DNA from: Anaerobacterium chartisolvens
GTDB lineage: Bacteria; Bacillota; Clostridia; Acetivibrionales; DSM-27016
Reading direction: 5' to 3'
Length of the DNA stretch: 48,687 nucleotides
Assembly (NCBI RefSeq): GCF_003337415.1
Contig: NZ_QPJT01000029.1
Coordinates: forward strand, 1 to 48,687
Under the pieces are notes generated by a model, which saw only the letters and a program-made list of their open reading frames with translations, made no database searches and was not told the DNA's origin. This document shows, in pieces, positions 35,611 through 43,060 of the stretch (positions within the stretch are counted from its first letter, which is position 1; the number at the start of each line of letters is the position of its first letter). A program made the translations under genes and the position numbers.

Positions 35611-36228
35611 ATGGAAACAATTAATCCATATCGGGAATTTGTCTCGAGCATCTCTGCTACCGAATTTGAAGAATATTGTTTAGAGGTGTTGAAGGCTTAT
35701 GCTGAATCAGAATCTTTAAAAGATTTCTCCATAATCCATAATCAAAAAATTCAAACTGATGATGGAGATTATCAAATAGATATTTATGCTGATTTCATTG
35801 CATTATCAGTTCGTTTTAAAGTAATTGTAGAATGCAAACGCTATACACGACCAGTTGAACGTGAAAAAATTGTTGTTTTAGCCGATAAGGTGCGAAGCTT
35901 GGGAGGGCATAAAGGGATTTTGATCTCTACATCTGGCTTCCAGAGTGGTGCATCAGAATATGCGAAAAAGCATGGTATTGCACTATTGCAAATTTTTGAT
36001 AAACACGTTATGCATATTCAAAATTCGCTACATCCTGAAATGAATCGCTTGTACATTGAACTTGTTCGTCAATCGCCTAAGTATTACGCATACCAATGGA
36101 ATTATAGCTTATATGATTTTCCGGATAAACGAATTTATCCTTCAGAATCTATGAATTTAGATTTGCGTAAAAAAGTTTTAGAACATTTCAACATGAACGA
36201 TTATGTTAAGCAGAATAGAAATAATTAG
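35611..36228 (+). CDS. Mrr-like restriction endonuclease
   Basis: 205 aa. ATG 35611 is preceded by GAGGAGGATAAAGTGTA. The nuclease core is 'GDYQIDIYADF' then 'VIVECKRYTRPVEREKIVVL' and 'KGILISTSGFQSGASEYAKKHGIALLQI', matching the Mrr_cat pattern with Asp, Glu and Lys (ECK) in order. The last 60 residues are not recognised. It follows the NACHT gene after 100 bp and may be the second gene of that cargo or its own cassette. A single-component DNA-cleaving defence role is likely. Confidence 0.82.
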   Translation: METINPYREFVSSISATEFEEYCLEVLKAYAESESLKDFSIIHNQKIQTDDGDYQIDIYADFIALSVRFKVIVECKRYTRPVEREKIVVLADKVRSLGGHKGILISTSGFQSGASEYAKKHGIALLQIFDKHVMHIQNSLHPEMNRLYIELVRQSPKYYAYQWNYSLYDFPDKRIYPSESMNLDLRKKVLEHFNMNDYVKQNRNN

Positions 36229-36236
36229 TTCATTAA

Positions 36237-36264
36237 CATTCGCATTATCCATATAACACAAGCC
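36237..36264 (+). other. Dif-like recombination site, right type, copy R3
   Basis: Cargo-side arm CATTCGCATTA, centre TCCATA, outer arm TAACACAAGCC. It is 8 bp after the Mrr-like stop and 119 bp before the intact virB4. The cargo-side arm matches L3 in inverted orientation, unlike R1 and R2. Confidence 0.5.
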
Positions 36265-36280
36265 TCACACAACCCACCCC

Positions 36281-36323
36281 AAAACAAGGCATTCAGCCCC
36301 CAAGCTGACCACCTTGTTTTTTT
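36281..36323 (+). terminator. Terminator-like hairpin in the virB4 leader
   Basis: AAAACAAGG (36281-36289) pairs with CCTTGTTTT (36312-36320), with an inner TCAGC/GCTGA stem and seven T following. It is shared by the virB4 fragment at 21709. It insulates virB4 from cargo transcription, or attenuates read-through, so virB4 may need its own promoter downstream; none was recognised with confidence. Confidence 0.8.
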
Positions 36324-36355
36324 ATATACATTCCAAACAAAAAGGAGATGATAAC

Positions 36356-38170
36356 ATGCTAGCCAACAAAATTAAGCTTGGCAGGGACAGGCTTGGCATA
36401 AACGACATGCACGTCAAGACCTTTCTCATAACCGGCTTCCCGGAGAAGGCCATACCGGGGATGCTGTACGTTATAACCCACGGTGAACACACCGGCCCGG
36501 AGATAATAATAAACTATTCCCTGCACTTCAAGCCCTCAAAGCTCAAATTTGATTTCAAAATGAAATCGAAGCTGCGGCGGCTGCAGAGAAACATCAACAC
36601 CCGGCAATCGGGAGACATTGCGGAAACAGCGCGTTCAGAAGAGGTAAAGGCTCTGGACGCGCTGCTGTATTTAAGGGGCATACAGTCGGGGAGGTACGCC
36701 GATGTATGGCTTACCGTTACCATATCCTCCGACAGTGCCGCTGCATTTAAAAGCAGCATAGACGAATTCAAAAGCCAGATGGAGTTTAGGGACTACACCG
36801 TAAACGAACTGGAGCTGGAGCAGCACCGCGCTCTGGATGCCGCATGGCTCGGCGGAGGAGGCAGCACCCTGTTTGAACGCTACCACGGCAGGGTAATGGA
36901 CCTTGACGCGGTATCGGCGCTGTACCCTTTTGTTGACGGCAGCATAAGCGACGGAAGGGGCTCATATATAGGCCACAGGATAAAGGATGCGACGGCAGTA
37001 TACAAGGATTTTACTTACGGCTCGGACAACCAGAATATTATCGTCGTCGGCAGCTCCGATGAAGGGAAATCCACATGGATCAAGGGTGTGGTTATATCCC
37101 TGCTGCTGGAAGGCTACAAGGTGTACATATTTGATGTAGACGGTGAGTATTACCCCCTGTGCAAGCTGGTGGGCGGAACGTGGGTAGACTACACCATGGG
37201 CACCGGACTGTATGTTGACCCTACCTTTATTGAGCCGCCCATACTATCTGAAATTAACGGGCATTCATTGGACGAGGAAAGACTTGTAACGGCAAGAAAT
37301 GCCGACAGTGCCCGGTATAACGAGGCGGTGACAAACACACGCGCCACAATAAGCCTGCTGTGCGACGACTTCAGCACAAAAAAGAAGAATGCGTTAGGAC
37401 GTGCGCTCACGGAAATGTGGGAGGACGCAGGCATAATAAAATCAAGCCCGGATACATGGTCAAGCCGCAAAAGTGAGATAGGCCTGCACCAGTTGTACAG
37501 GAGGATAAAAGAAAACGGACAGAAAGGGGATGAGGGCGCGAAGGAGCTTGCGGAGGATTTATGGACGTACTTTGAAGGCCCCGACAGCGACTTGTTTGCA
37601 AGGGCGGAGTCGGGGGAATGGCTCAAGGAATCTCAGCTTGTTGTCTTCCATGTTGCCAGCTCGGCGGACAATATTGTGGATCAGAAGATGGGAGCTGTAA
37701 AGATAGTGTCCACTACACACATGACGTGGCAGCAGATTAAAAGGGACAGGATACTGGGTAACCACTTCTCGGCGGAGGTTTTCGACGAATGGCAAAGGCT
37801 GCGTAAAAACCCATATGCCAGAGCTCCAGTCTACAGGAGCATAACCACGGGACGCAAATTCAACGATCAGGCGATACTCGGTTTCAACGATCCTTCGGTG
37901 CTGTTTTCTCAGGAGGATGGGCAGGCACTCTGGGACAATACAAAATATAAGGTGTTATTCCGATTGGAGGAGAAATCAATAAGAAGGCTTGCTCAGGATG
38001 CCAGTATGCCGGACGAGGTTATACAGATGTGGCTTTCACTGCCCAAGTACAGCTTTGTATTCCGGCAGAGGAACGGGGGAAGGGACATATACGATGTGCT
38101 TAAGATGGAGCTGCCGGAGAGTGAGCTGCAGAAGATATCCAAAACAAGGGGACTTAAACAGGGGGGATGA
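36356..38170 (+). CDS. virB4: VirB4-like conjugation ATPase
   Basis: 604 aa from ATG 36356, preceded by AAAGGAGATGATAAC; the frame extends to 36314 but has no better site. The P-loop is GSSDEGKST near residue 231 and the Walker B-like strand is AEVFDEWQRL near 475. A conserved 'ALWDNTKYKVLFRLEE' follows, typical of VirB4/TraE ATPases. It energises the T4SS at the inner membrane face. It normally pairs with the VirB3-like gene at 13755, from which the cargo separates it. GC rises back to backbone level here. Confidence 0.9.
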   Translation: MLANKIKLGRDRLGINDMHVKTFLITGFPEKAIPGMLYVITHGEHTGPEIIINYSLHFKPSKLKFDFKMKSKLRRLQRNINTRQSGDIAETARSEEVKALDALLYLRGIQSGRYADVWLTVTISSDSAAAFKSSIDEFKSQMEFRDYTVNELELEQHRALDAAWLGGGGSTLFERYHGRVMDLDAVSALYPFVDGSISDGRGSYIGHRIKDATAVYKDFTYGSDNQNIIVVGSSDEGKSTWIKGVVISLLLEGYKVYIFDVDGEYYPLCKLVGGTWVDYTMGTGLYVDPTFIEPPILSEINGHSLDEERLVTARNADSARYNEAVTNTRATISLLCDDFSTKKKNALGRALTEMWEDAGIIKSSPDTWSSRKSEIGLHQLYRRIKENGQKGDEGAKELAEDLWTYFEGPDSDLFARAESGEWLKESQLVVFHVASSADNIVDQKMGAVKIVSTTHMTWQQIKRDRILGNHFSAEVFDEWQRLRKNPYARAPVYRSITTGRKFNDQAILGFNDPSVLFSQEDGQALWDNTKYKVLFRLEEKSIRRLAQDASMPDEVIQMWLSLPKYSFVFRQRNGGRDIYDVLKMELPESELQKISKTRGLKQGG

Positions 38171-38176
38171 TTTGAA

Positions 38177-39274
38177 ATGGAGGTAACAACAGCTCTTTCA
38201 GGTGCTGTTAAGAGGAAGGTTAAAAAGAAAATATGGCTTTGGTTGATAGGAGCCGGAATGCCGCTCCTTATTTTTTTGTCCATTGTACTGGCTGTCTGCA
38301 TGTTCCCCTTGTTCATACTGGGCGGGGACAGCCTGTATTATTCACCCGGCTATGAGTATGACATGTACTACGGCAGCGAGTCGGGAGGGGCAGCCTTCAA
38401 GCTTACCGGGACGGGAGAATTCCTTTTCCCCATAAATACTCAGAAAATCGTCATAACCTCAGGCTTCGGAATGAGAATGCATCCCGTTCTGAAGGAGCGT
38501 AAGCTGCATACCGGCATAGACATTGCATGTGATACCGGAACGCCGGTGCTTGCTGTGAGCGGAGGTACCGTAAGCTTCGCCGGTGATGGAGGAGGCTATG
38601 GCAATCTGGTAATAATAGAGCATCCCGGAGGCTATAAAACCTATTACGCGCATTTGTCAGTAATCAGCATAAATAACGGCACTGTAATTTCCGCAGGCGA
38701 GCTTATAGGGAAGGCAGGCAATACTGGCTTTTCGACAGGCCCGCACCTGCACTTTGAGGTGAGGAAGGATGACAGTCCCATAGACCCCGCTCCCTTTCTG
38801 GGACTGGTGCAGGACATTCCGAACGTTCTTCCTGAAGAGCTTAAATATACTGAAATAGATGCACACAAGCTAAAGACATTTCTTGACGGCAGGGACTCAA
38901 TGCTCTCCGATGAGCCGTATTTCTCCGCCATAATGGATTCGGCAAGGGAATACGATGTAAGCCCTGTGCTGCTGTTTGCCATCACAGGACAGGAGCAGAG
39001 CTTTGTCCCGCGTTCACATAAGGATGCAATCAAGATAGCAAATAACCCCTTTAACGTATTCCATAGCTGGCGTGAGTACAACACCGATATACGGGACAGC
39101 TCCAGAATAGCTGCCAGAACTGTTATAAACCTGAGCAAAAACAGGCCTGATGCATCCAACCCCATAGCGTGGATGAATACACGCGGAGGATCGGGAGGAT
39201 ACGCGGAAGATCCAAACTGGTGGGTGGGCGTATCAAAGATTTTTAACCAGCTCCGGCAGGTAGCCGCGCTATGA
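38177..39274 (+). CDS. M23 endopeptidase with C-terminal lytic-transglycosylase-like domain
   Basis: 365 aa with one N-terminal membrane helix (residues about 17-45). An M23/LytM peptidase domain follows: 'HTGIDIACDTGTPVLAV' and 'GPHLHFEVR' supply the His/Asp and HxH zinc ligands. The last 130 residues ('YDVSPVLLFAITGQEQSF', 'NPFNVFHSW', 'WWVGVSKIF') look like a glycan-cleaving domain of the transglycosylase or glucosaminidase type. This is the VirB1/CwlT-like wall hydrolase expected in Gram-positive conjugation, opening peptidoglycan for the channel. The start is 6 bp after virB4; ATG 38177 has GGGGGGAT upstream. Confidence 0.85.
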   Translation: MEVTTALSGAVKRKVKKKIWLWLIGAGMPLLIFLSIVLAVCMFPLFILGGDSLYYSPGYEYDMYYGSESGGAAFKLTGTGEFLFPINTQKIVITSGFGMRMHPVLKERKLHTGIDIACDTGTPVLAVSGGTVSFAGDGGGYGNLVIIEHPGGYKTYYAHLSVISINNGTVISAGELIGKAGNTGFSTGPHLHFEVRKDDSPIDPAPFLGLVQDIPNVLPEELKYTEIDAHKLKTFLDGRDSMLSDEPYFSAIMDSAREYDVSPVLLFAITGQEQSFVPRSHKDAIKIANNPFNVFHSWREYNTDIRDSSRIAARTVINLSKNRPDASNPIAWMNTRGGSGGYAEDPNWWVGVSKIFNQLRQVAAL

Positions 39275-39303
39275 CGGACGAAATTATTTCGTCTGTTTTT
39301 TTA
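39274..39303 (+). terminator. Rho-independent terminator after the wall hydrolase gene
   Basis: GACGAAAT and ATTTCGTC form a stem with a one-base centre extended by A-T, C-G and wobble pairs, followed by TTTTTTT. It sits immediately after the stop of the M23 gene. Confidence 0.85.
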
Positions 39304-39312
39304 TCCCCAATG

Positions 39313-39353
39313 AGGGCCTTGCGGAGGTATTAGAAATGCCCTTAAAAGGCCCT
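39313..39353. repeat. AGGGCCTT/AAGGCCCT inverted repeat upstream of the RHH gene
   Basis: AGGGCCTT at 39313-39320 and AAGGCCCT at 39346-39353 are inverted copies 25 bp apart. The same pair recurs after the small gene (39630 and 39652). They lie at the RHH gene's promoter-proximal side, so they are candidate operators. Confidence 0.65.
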
Positions 39354-39399
39354 GTCAATGCCTTAATTATAAAGGAATTATAGAGGAGGAACATGCAAT

Positions 39400-39606
39400 A
39401 TGACGGACAAATACATCTTCAGGGTAGACCCTGATATAGGACAGAAAAAGCCCGAAGACAGCAGAGATAAGAAAGTAAAGGCTATAAAGGTTTACTGCAC
39501 CCGTGAGGATCATGAGAAATTCCAGAGGTATTGCGCCGACCAGAGAATATCATGCTCCGTATATCTGGGTAAGGTAATCCGCAGGCTGACACGCAAGATG
39601 GAATAA
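39400..39606 (+). CDS. Small ribbon-helix-helix-like protein
   Basis: 68 aa; GAGGAGGAAC precedes ATG 39400. The core 'VKAIKVYCTREDHEKFQRYC' then 'RISCSVYLGKVIRRLTRKME' fits a beta-strand followed by two helices, the ribbon-helix-helix fold of MobC-like or Arc-like DNA-binding proteins. It lies between the wall hydrolase and the ftsK-like pump and is bracketed by matching inverted repeats. It may be an element-specific regulator or a relaxosome accessory protein; the fold call is by pattern only. Confidence 0.65.
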   Translation: MTDKYIFRVDPDIGQKKPEDSRDKKVKAIKVYCTREDHEKFQRYCADQRISCSVYLGKVIRRLTRKME

Positions 39607-39608
39607 CA

Positions 39609-39669
39609 GGGACTTAAGAGGGTTCTATAAAGGCCCTGTAAGGGTTCTGTGAGGGCCTTCTTAAGTCCC
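39609..39669. repeat. Nested inverted repeats downstream of the RHH gene
   Basis: An outer perfect stem GGGACTTAAG (39609-39618) / CTTAAGTCCC (39660-39669) encloses an inner AAGGCCCT (39630-39637) / AGGGCCTT (39652-39659). GGGTTCT also repeats inside (39620 and 39642). The structure is larger than a simple terminator and has no T-run. It could be an operator cluster, an oriT-like structure or a translation-control hairpin. Confidence 0.7.
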
Positions 39670-39706
39670 ATCCAAAGATAATAAACCAGAGAGGACGTGA
39701 AAAGTA

Positions 39707-39982
39707 ATGGGTTCTATAATGCTTGCTGCAGTGGTTATTACCGCAGCCTTTGTTGCCGGTAAATTTGCGGGCAAAACAGTAATGAACGGAGTACGTATCC
39801 TTGCGGTGGTGCTGGGCATCCTTGCCCTTGCCCGAAACTGGGACAGTACCGTGGTTCTTTTAGAAAGGTTCATTAATGAGCTGCTGCCCTACCTGTGGGG
39901 CAAGGCCGTAAGCTTTGTTAACTGGGCGATAAGAAACGCTGTTGATATATCTAATGACGCTGTAAAGGAAATTACAAAATAA
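39707..39982 (+). CDS. Small membrane protein of the T4SS locus
   Basis: 91 aa with two hydrophobic helices (about residues 3-20 and 28-45) and a C-terminal amphipathic tail. The ribosome-binding site is GAGAGGACG before ATG 39707. It is 16 bp upstream of the ftsK-like gene and co-directional. No family is recognised. It might stabilise the coupling ATPase at the membrane; that is inference from position. Confidence 0.6.
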   Translation: MGSIMLAAVVITAAFVAGKFAGKTVMNGVRILAVVLGILALARNWDSTVVLLERFINELLPYLWGKAVSFVNWAIRNAVDISNDAVKEITK

Positions 39983-39998
39983 ACATGGAGGTATTGTT

Positions 39999-42044
39999 AT
40001 GTTAAATATATTAAATCCCGAATTCTGGAGAAACACACTGTTTTCTTTAACCCTTGTCTTGGCAGCCGTTGTTGTGTTGCCTGAAATAACAGACTGGCTT
40101 ATAAATGCCCCGTGGGAGGACAAAAAAGGCCAGAAGGGTAAAAGCAGCCGGGAGGACGCCGGCAGTCCCCGGCCATCATTTGCCCAATACGCTCTAAATA
40201 CCTTAAAGAATACTGGCATAACATATGCCGTGCTTATGCTTCTGGGGCTTGCACTGCTCATTGCACGTAAGATATCCACAAACATTGATGCAGCAATAGC
40301 AAAGGGTACAATTGACATCCCTCGAATTGACCTTGCCATAAATATTTCCTTCCTGAACTACTATATTAAATTCTTCTGCACCTGGCTTGTGCTGTTATTA
40401 ACTGTGGCAGCAGTATACATAGCCTTCAGGGTAGTATTGTCAGGGCTAAAAAATAAAGAGGTATTGCCTGAAGCACAGGACAAGCCTGTGGAGCCTGCCA
40501 TTGAATTAATCGAAGGGCCGCTGAAGGAAGGCTGCCCTCCGTTATCCCTGCTGGACAAGTATTCACATGCACAGTCTGGGGCTCAGGACACGGGTATGAG
40601 GTCAAGGCTGCAGCAGTGCTTTGATGAATATGGGCTGAGCTTCCTGTCCATTGTAAAGGTTGAAACCGGCCCTACAATAACAAGGTTCACTGTTCGCATG
40701 GACACCTCCGGCAGGCTCGGTGCTGTACTTAAAATTGAAAAGGAAATGTCAATGTATCTGGGTGTTACAGCCATATCTATAATATCCTCAGCAGAGGGAG
40801 TTATAATAGACGTGCCAAATAGCAAAAAAAGCAAGGTAGCCTTCCGGGAAGTGCTTCAGATATTTGCGGGCCGGAAAAGCAGCGGCCCATTAAGCGTGCC
40901 TCTCGGCAAAACTGCCGTGGGAGAGCTGCAGGCCATAGCAATAAACGAGGCTCCTCACCTGCTGATAGCAGGGACAACCGGCTCAGGTAAAAGCGTATGC
41001 ATAAACGAGATAATAGCCAGCATCCTGTTTACCTCCTCCCCCGATGAGGTGAGGTTTATATTTGTAGATCCCAAGGTTGTGGAAATGAGCTGCTACAACG
41101 GAATCCCTCACCTGCTTGCCCCGGTGGTTACAGACCCGGAGAAGGCTGCAAAAATGCTTGACTGGGCGGTGCAGGAAATGGAGAGTAGGTATAAAGAGCT
41201 GGCTGAGGCGGGAGTCAGGAATATAACGGCATACAATGAAAAGAAACGCAAGCAGGAAAACAGAATGCCTTTTATAGTAATAGTCATCGATGAGCTGGCC
41301 GACCTTATGGTAGTAGCAAAGAAGGGAAAGAACAAAAACGAAAACTCGGTGGAGGAGTCGATACAGCGGCTTGGACAGAAGGCCAGAGCGGCGGGGATAC
41401 ACCTTATTGTGGGAACGCAAAGACCCTCTGCGGATGTAATCACCGGCACAATAAAGACCAACATCCCTGCAAGAGTGGCGTTTACCACCTCCTCAGGGAT
41501 AGACTCACGGATAATCTTAGGCGAAAACGGGGCAGAGAAGCTGCTGGGGAAGGGAGATGGCCTTCTGCTCACGATAGGCGCTCCAGTGAGGTTTCAGTCG
41601 GCATATATATCGGATCAGGAGGTAGAGCGCGTGGTTGAGTGGTGGAAGGGCAAAGGAACGGAGAATAAGGGGGAAATACTGGATTGGGATAATGTACGGG
41701 GGGAAGCTGATAGTTATACAGAGAGTGAAGCAGAAAGCAATAATGGCAGCTTAGACAGGCCTGAGGAGCTGCCAAAGAACTATGCACGGGATGATTATTA
41801 CTCAAATATAAAACTGTATGTGGCTAAGCTTGCAGCCGGAGATGAAGAAGAGCTATACCTGCCGAGTACCAGGCAAATTGAAGAGGATCTGGGTATAAAC
41901 CACAGGTATGTTATTGAAGGCTTACAAAAGCTTGTATCTGAAAAATGGATTGAAAAGGTGGGCAGCAGCCCAAGAACAATGAGGTATATGGTGACACTTT
42001 CTCAAGATGATGCAATGCTGGAGCTGGATAAAAATGCAGTGTAA
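39999..42044 (+). CDS. FtsK/SpoIIIE-type DNA translocase, probable coupling pump
   Basis: 681 aa. Three N-terminal membrane helices (about residues 8-28, 69-88 and 125-148) are followed by a motor: Walker A IAGTTGSGKSV near 326, Walker B VIVIDELADLMVV near 430, and the conserved 'LIVGTQRPSADVITG', 'IPARVAFTTSSGIDSRIILG' and 'GDGLLL' segments of SpoIIIE. The last 75 residues form a winged-helix gamma-like domain ('STRQIEEDLGINHRYVIEGLQ'). It probably pumps element DNA to the T4SS. It is closer to true FtsK/SpoIIIE than to VirD4. No relaxase is seen in the window. Confidence 0.9.
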   Translation: MLNILNPEFWRNTLFSLTLVLAAVVVLPEITDWLINAPWEDKKGQKGKSSREDAGSPRPSFAQYALNTLKNTGITYAVLMLLGLALLIARKISTNIDAAIAKGTIDIPRIDLAINISFLNYYIKFFCTWLVLLLTVAAVYIAFRVVLSGLKNKEVLPEAQDKPVEPAIELIEGPLKEGCPPLSLLDKYSHAQSGAQDTGMRSRLQQCFDEYGLSFLSIVKVETGPTITRFTVRMDTSGRLGAVLKIEKEMSMYLGVTAISIISSAEGVIIDVPNSKKSKVAFREVLQIFAGRKSSGPLSVPLGKTAVGELQAIAINEAPHLLIAGTTGSGKSVCINEIIASILFTSSPDEVRFIFVDPKVVEMSCYNGIPHLLAPVVTDPEKAAKMLDWAVQEMESRYKELAEAGVRNITAYNEKKRKQENRMPFIVIVIDELADLMVVAKKGKNKNENSVEESIQRLGQKARAAGIHLIVGTQRPSADVITGTIKTNIPARVAFTTSSGIDSRIILGENGAEKLLGKGDGLLLTIGAPVRFQSAYISDQEVERVVEWWKGKGTENKGEILDWDNVRGEADSYTESEAESNNGSLDRPEELPKNYARDDYYSNIKLYVAKLAAGDEEELYLPSTRQIEEDLGINHRYVIEGLQKLVSEKWIEKVGSSPRTMRYMVTLSQDDAMLELDKNAV

Positions 42045-42070
42045 ATTTCCAGTTATTTAGCTTAAAAACT

Positions 42071-42170
42071 TTGGTTAAATTTTTTGGTTACAGAAATGAT
42101 GTATCCCTGTTGTACCTAAAGGAAATCTTTAAATAACCAAAAAAATAACCAAAATCCGTAACCAAAAAAA
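42071..42170. repeat. AACCAAAA-box repeats downstream of ftsK
   Basis: Two copies of TTGGTTA (42071 and 42084) are followed by three AACCAAAA copies on the opposite strand (42135, 42147 and 42160). The pair GTAACCAAAAAA near 42159 and TTTTTTGGTTAC near 42080-42091 is an inverted repeat. The block is AT-rich and intergenic. It might be a regulator-binding region, an element end or an origin-like region; nothing decides between these. Confidence 0.55.
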
Positions 42171-42321
42171 TGTGCTACAGATTTTCCAGTTTTCTAGCTG
42201 AGCGAGGAATTTATAATGTATACTAATGGAGTGTAAATAAATCCTGCTAATAGAAAGGGTAATCGGAAAGAGCAGGTGTGATTGTTGCCTTCATTCTTAC
42301 AAAAGAGGGGAGAGAAGGCCT

Positions 42322-42430
42322 ATGGATACATACCAGATTGTCTTTAATGATAGGATCGGGGATGTTTGTTCTGACGCTTATCTCCTTAATTATTGCGTTA
42401 GTAAAGGCAATAGCTAAGGAAAAAAAATAA
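42322..42430 (+). pseudogene. Hol_Tox-like small toxin with a frameshift
   Basis: ATG 42322 (GGGGAGAGAAGGC upstream) starts MDTYQI, and a second frame from about 42347 reads 'LMIGSGMFVLTLISLIIALV' then KAIAKEKK. Together they match the 'putative holin-like toxin' small-membrane-peptide pattern (M-x-T-Y-x-x-L-x-LMI-x-x-GMFVLTL...). They are in different frames, so a 1-base indel near 42340 broke the gene, or the call is sensitive to sequencing error. A hairpin follows. Confidence 0.55.
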
Positions 42431-42475
42431 TCACCCTGCACTTCATTCACTGAAGTGCACCACAGGACGATTATT
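42426..42475. terminator. Two-part hairpin after the toxin remnant
   Basis: TGCACTTCA (42437-42445) and TGAAGTGCA (42451-42459) form a perfect stem with a 5-base loop, enclosed by AATAATC (42426) and GATTATT (42469). Probably a bidirectional terminator between convergent small genes. Confidence 0.65.
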
Positions 42476-42599
42476 AAGAAATGAATACAACAAAATATCC
42501 TCCTTCTTTAAGTGATTGTTGTTTCCATGTTTTATAGCGGTTAGAGATTATCTCACTTATTATTTTATTTGGAATCTTTTTTTTATCATCTGATATCAT
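42474..42599 (-). CDS. Small hypothetical ORF
   Basis: About 41 aa, starting MISDDKKKIPNKI and ending in 'WKQQSLKEGGYFVVFIS'. GGAAGG lies about 12 bases upstream of the start, which is long spacing. It is convergent with the toxin remnant, and the hairpin at 42426-42475 would end it. I do not recognise it, and it may be chance. Confidence 0.25.
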   Translation of the reverse strand: MISDDKKKIPNKIISEIISNRYKTWKQQSLKEGGYFVVFIS

Positions 42600-42804
42600 T
42601 GTATCACATTCCTTCCAATAATAGTATAAAACATAAAGGGGTTTTTTGATTTTAAAAAAATTTTCCATAAAACCAATTATTTACTTTGTTCCGATATGAA
42701 AAATACTGCATACTAATAATACGAAGTATTAAGATTTTATCTATTTATTTTTATATAATATTTCATATAAAGTTGTCAATACTTTTTAAAGGAGGTCGAA
42801 GGAG

Positions 42805-43017
42805 ATGTTAACAGTGGAAAAAAATTCAAAATATGCTTCAAATCCTTATGATGCTGCCCTTAAATGGTTTAAGGACAAAAATGGGGTGGATTTTTTTGAA
42901 CTTTCTGAAAATAATGAAAAACGTAAAGAGTTTTATAAAAAAGGAAACTCTATAAAAAACCCAGATGAGGAAGAAATTCAAGATGTTTACAAACATACAA
43001 TCGAAAAACATTATTAG
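42805..43017 (+). CDS. Small charged hypothetical protein
   Basis: 70 aa, ATG 42805 with AAAGGAGGTCGAAGGAG upstream, a strong double ribosome-binding site. It is rich in Lys/Glu/Asn, with no membrane helix and no motif I recognise. A terminator begins 7 bp after its stop, so it is a complete single-gene unit. Confidence 0.6.
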   Translation: MLTVEKNSKYASNPYDAALKWFKDKNGVDFFELSENNEKRKEFYKKGNSIKNPDEEEIQDVYKHTIEKHY

Positions 43018-43023
43018 GATTTT

Positions 43024-43060
43024 AAAAGTCTCTGAACATTTCAGAGGCTTTTTGCTTTTT
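43024..43060 (+). terminator. Rho-independent terminator
   Basis: CTCTGAA (43030-43036) pairs with TTCAGAG (43040-43046), extended by AAAAG/CTTTT, and is followed by T-rich sequence. It ends the small gene at 42805. Confidence 0.85.

Noticed and set aside
17671-36264. Integron with attC sites
   Set aside because: The sites are short two-arm dyads, not long foldable attC sequences, and the cargo holds multi-gene units; no integron-integrase features were recognised in the 235-aa recombinase.
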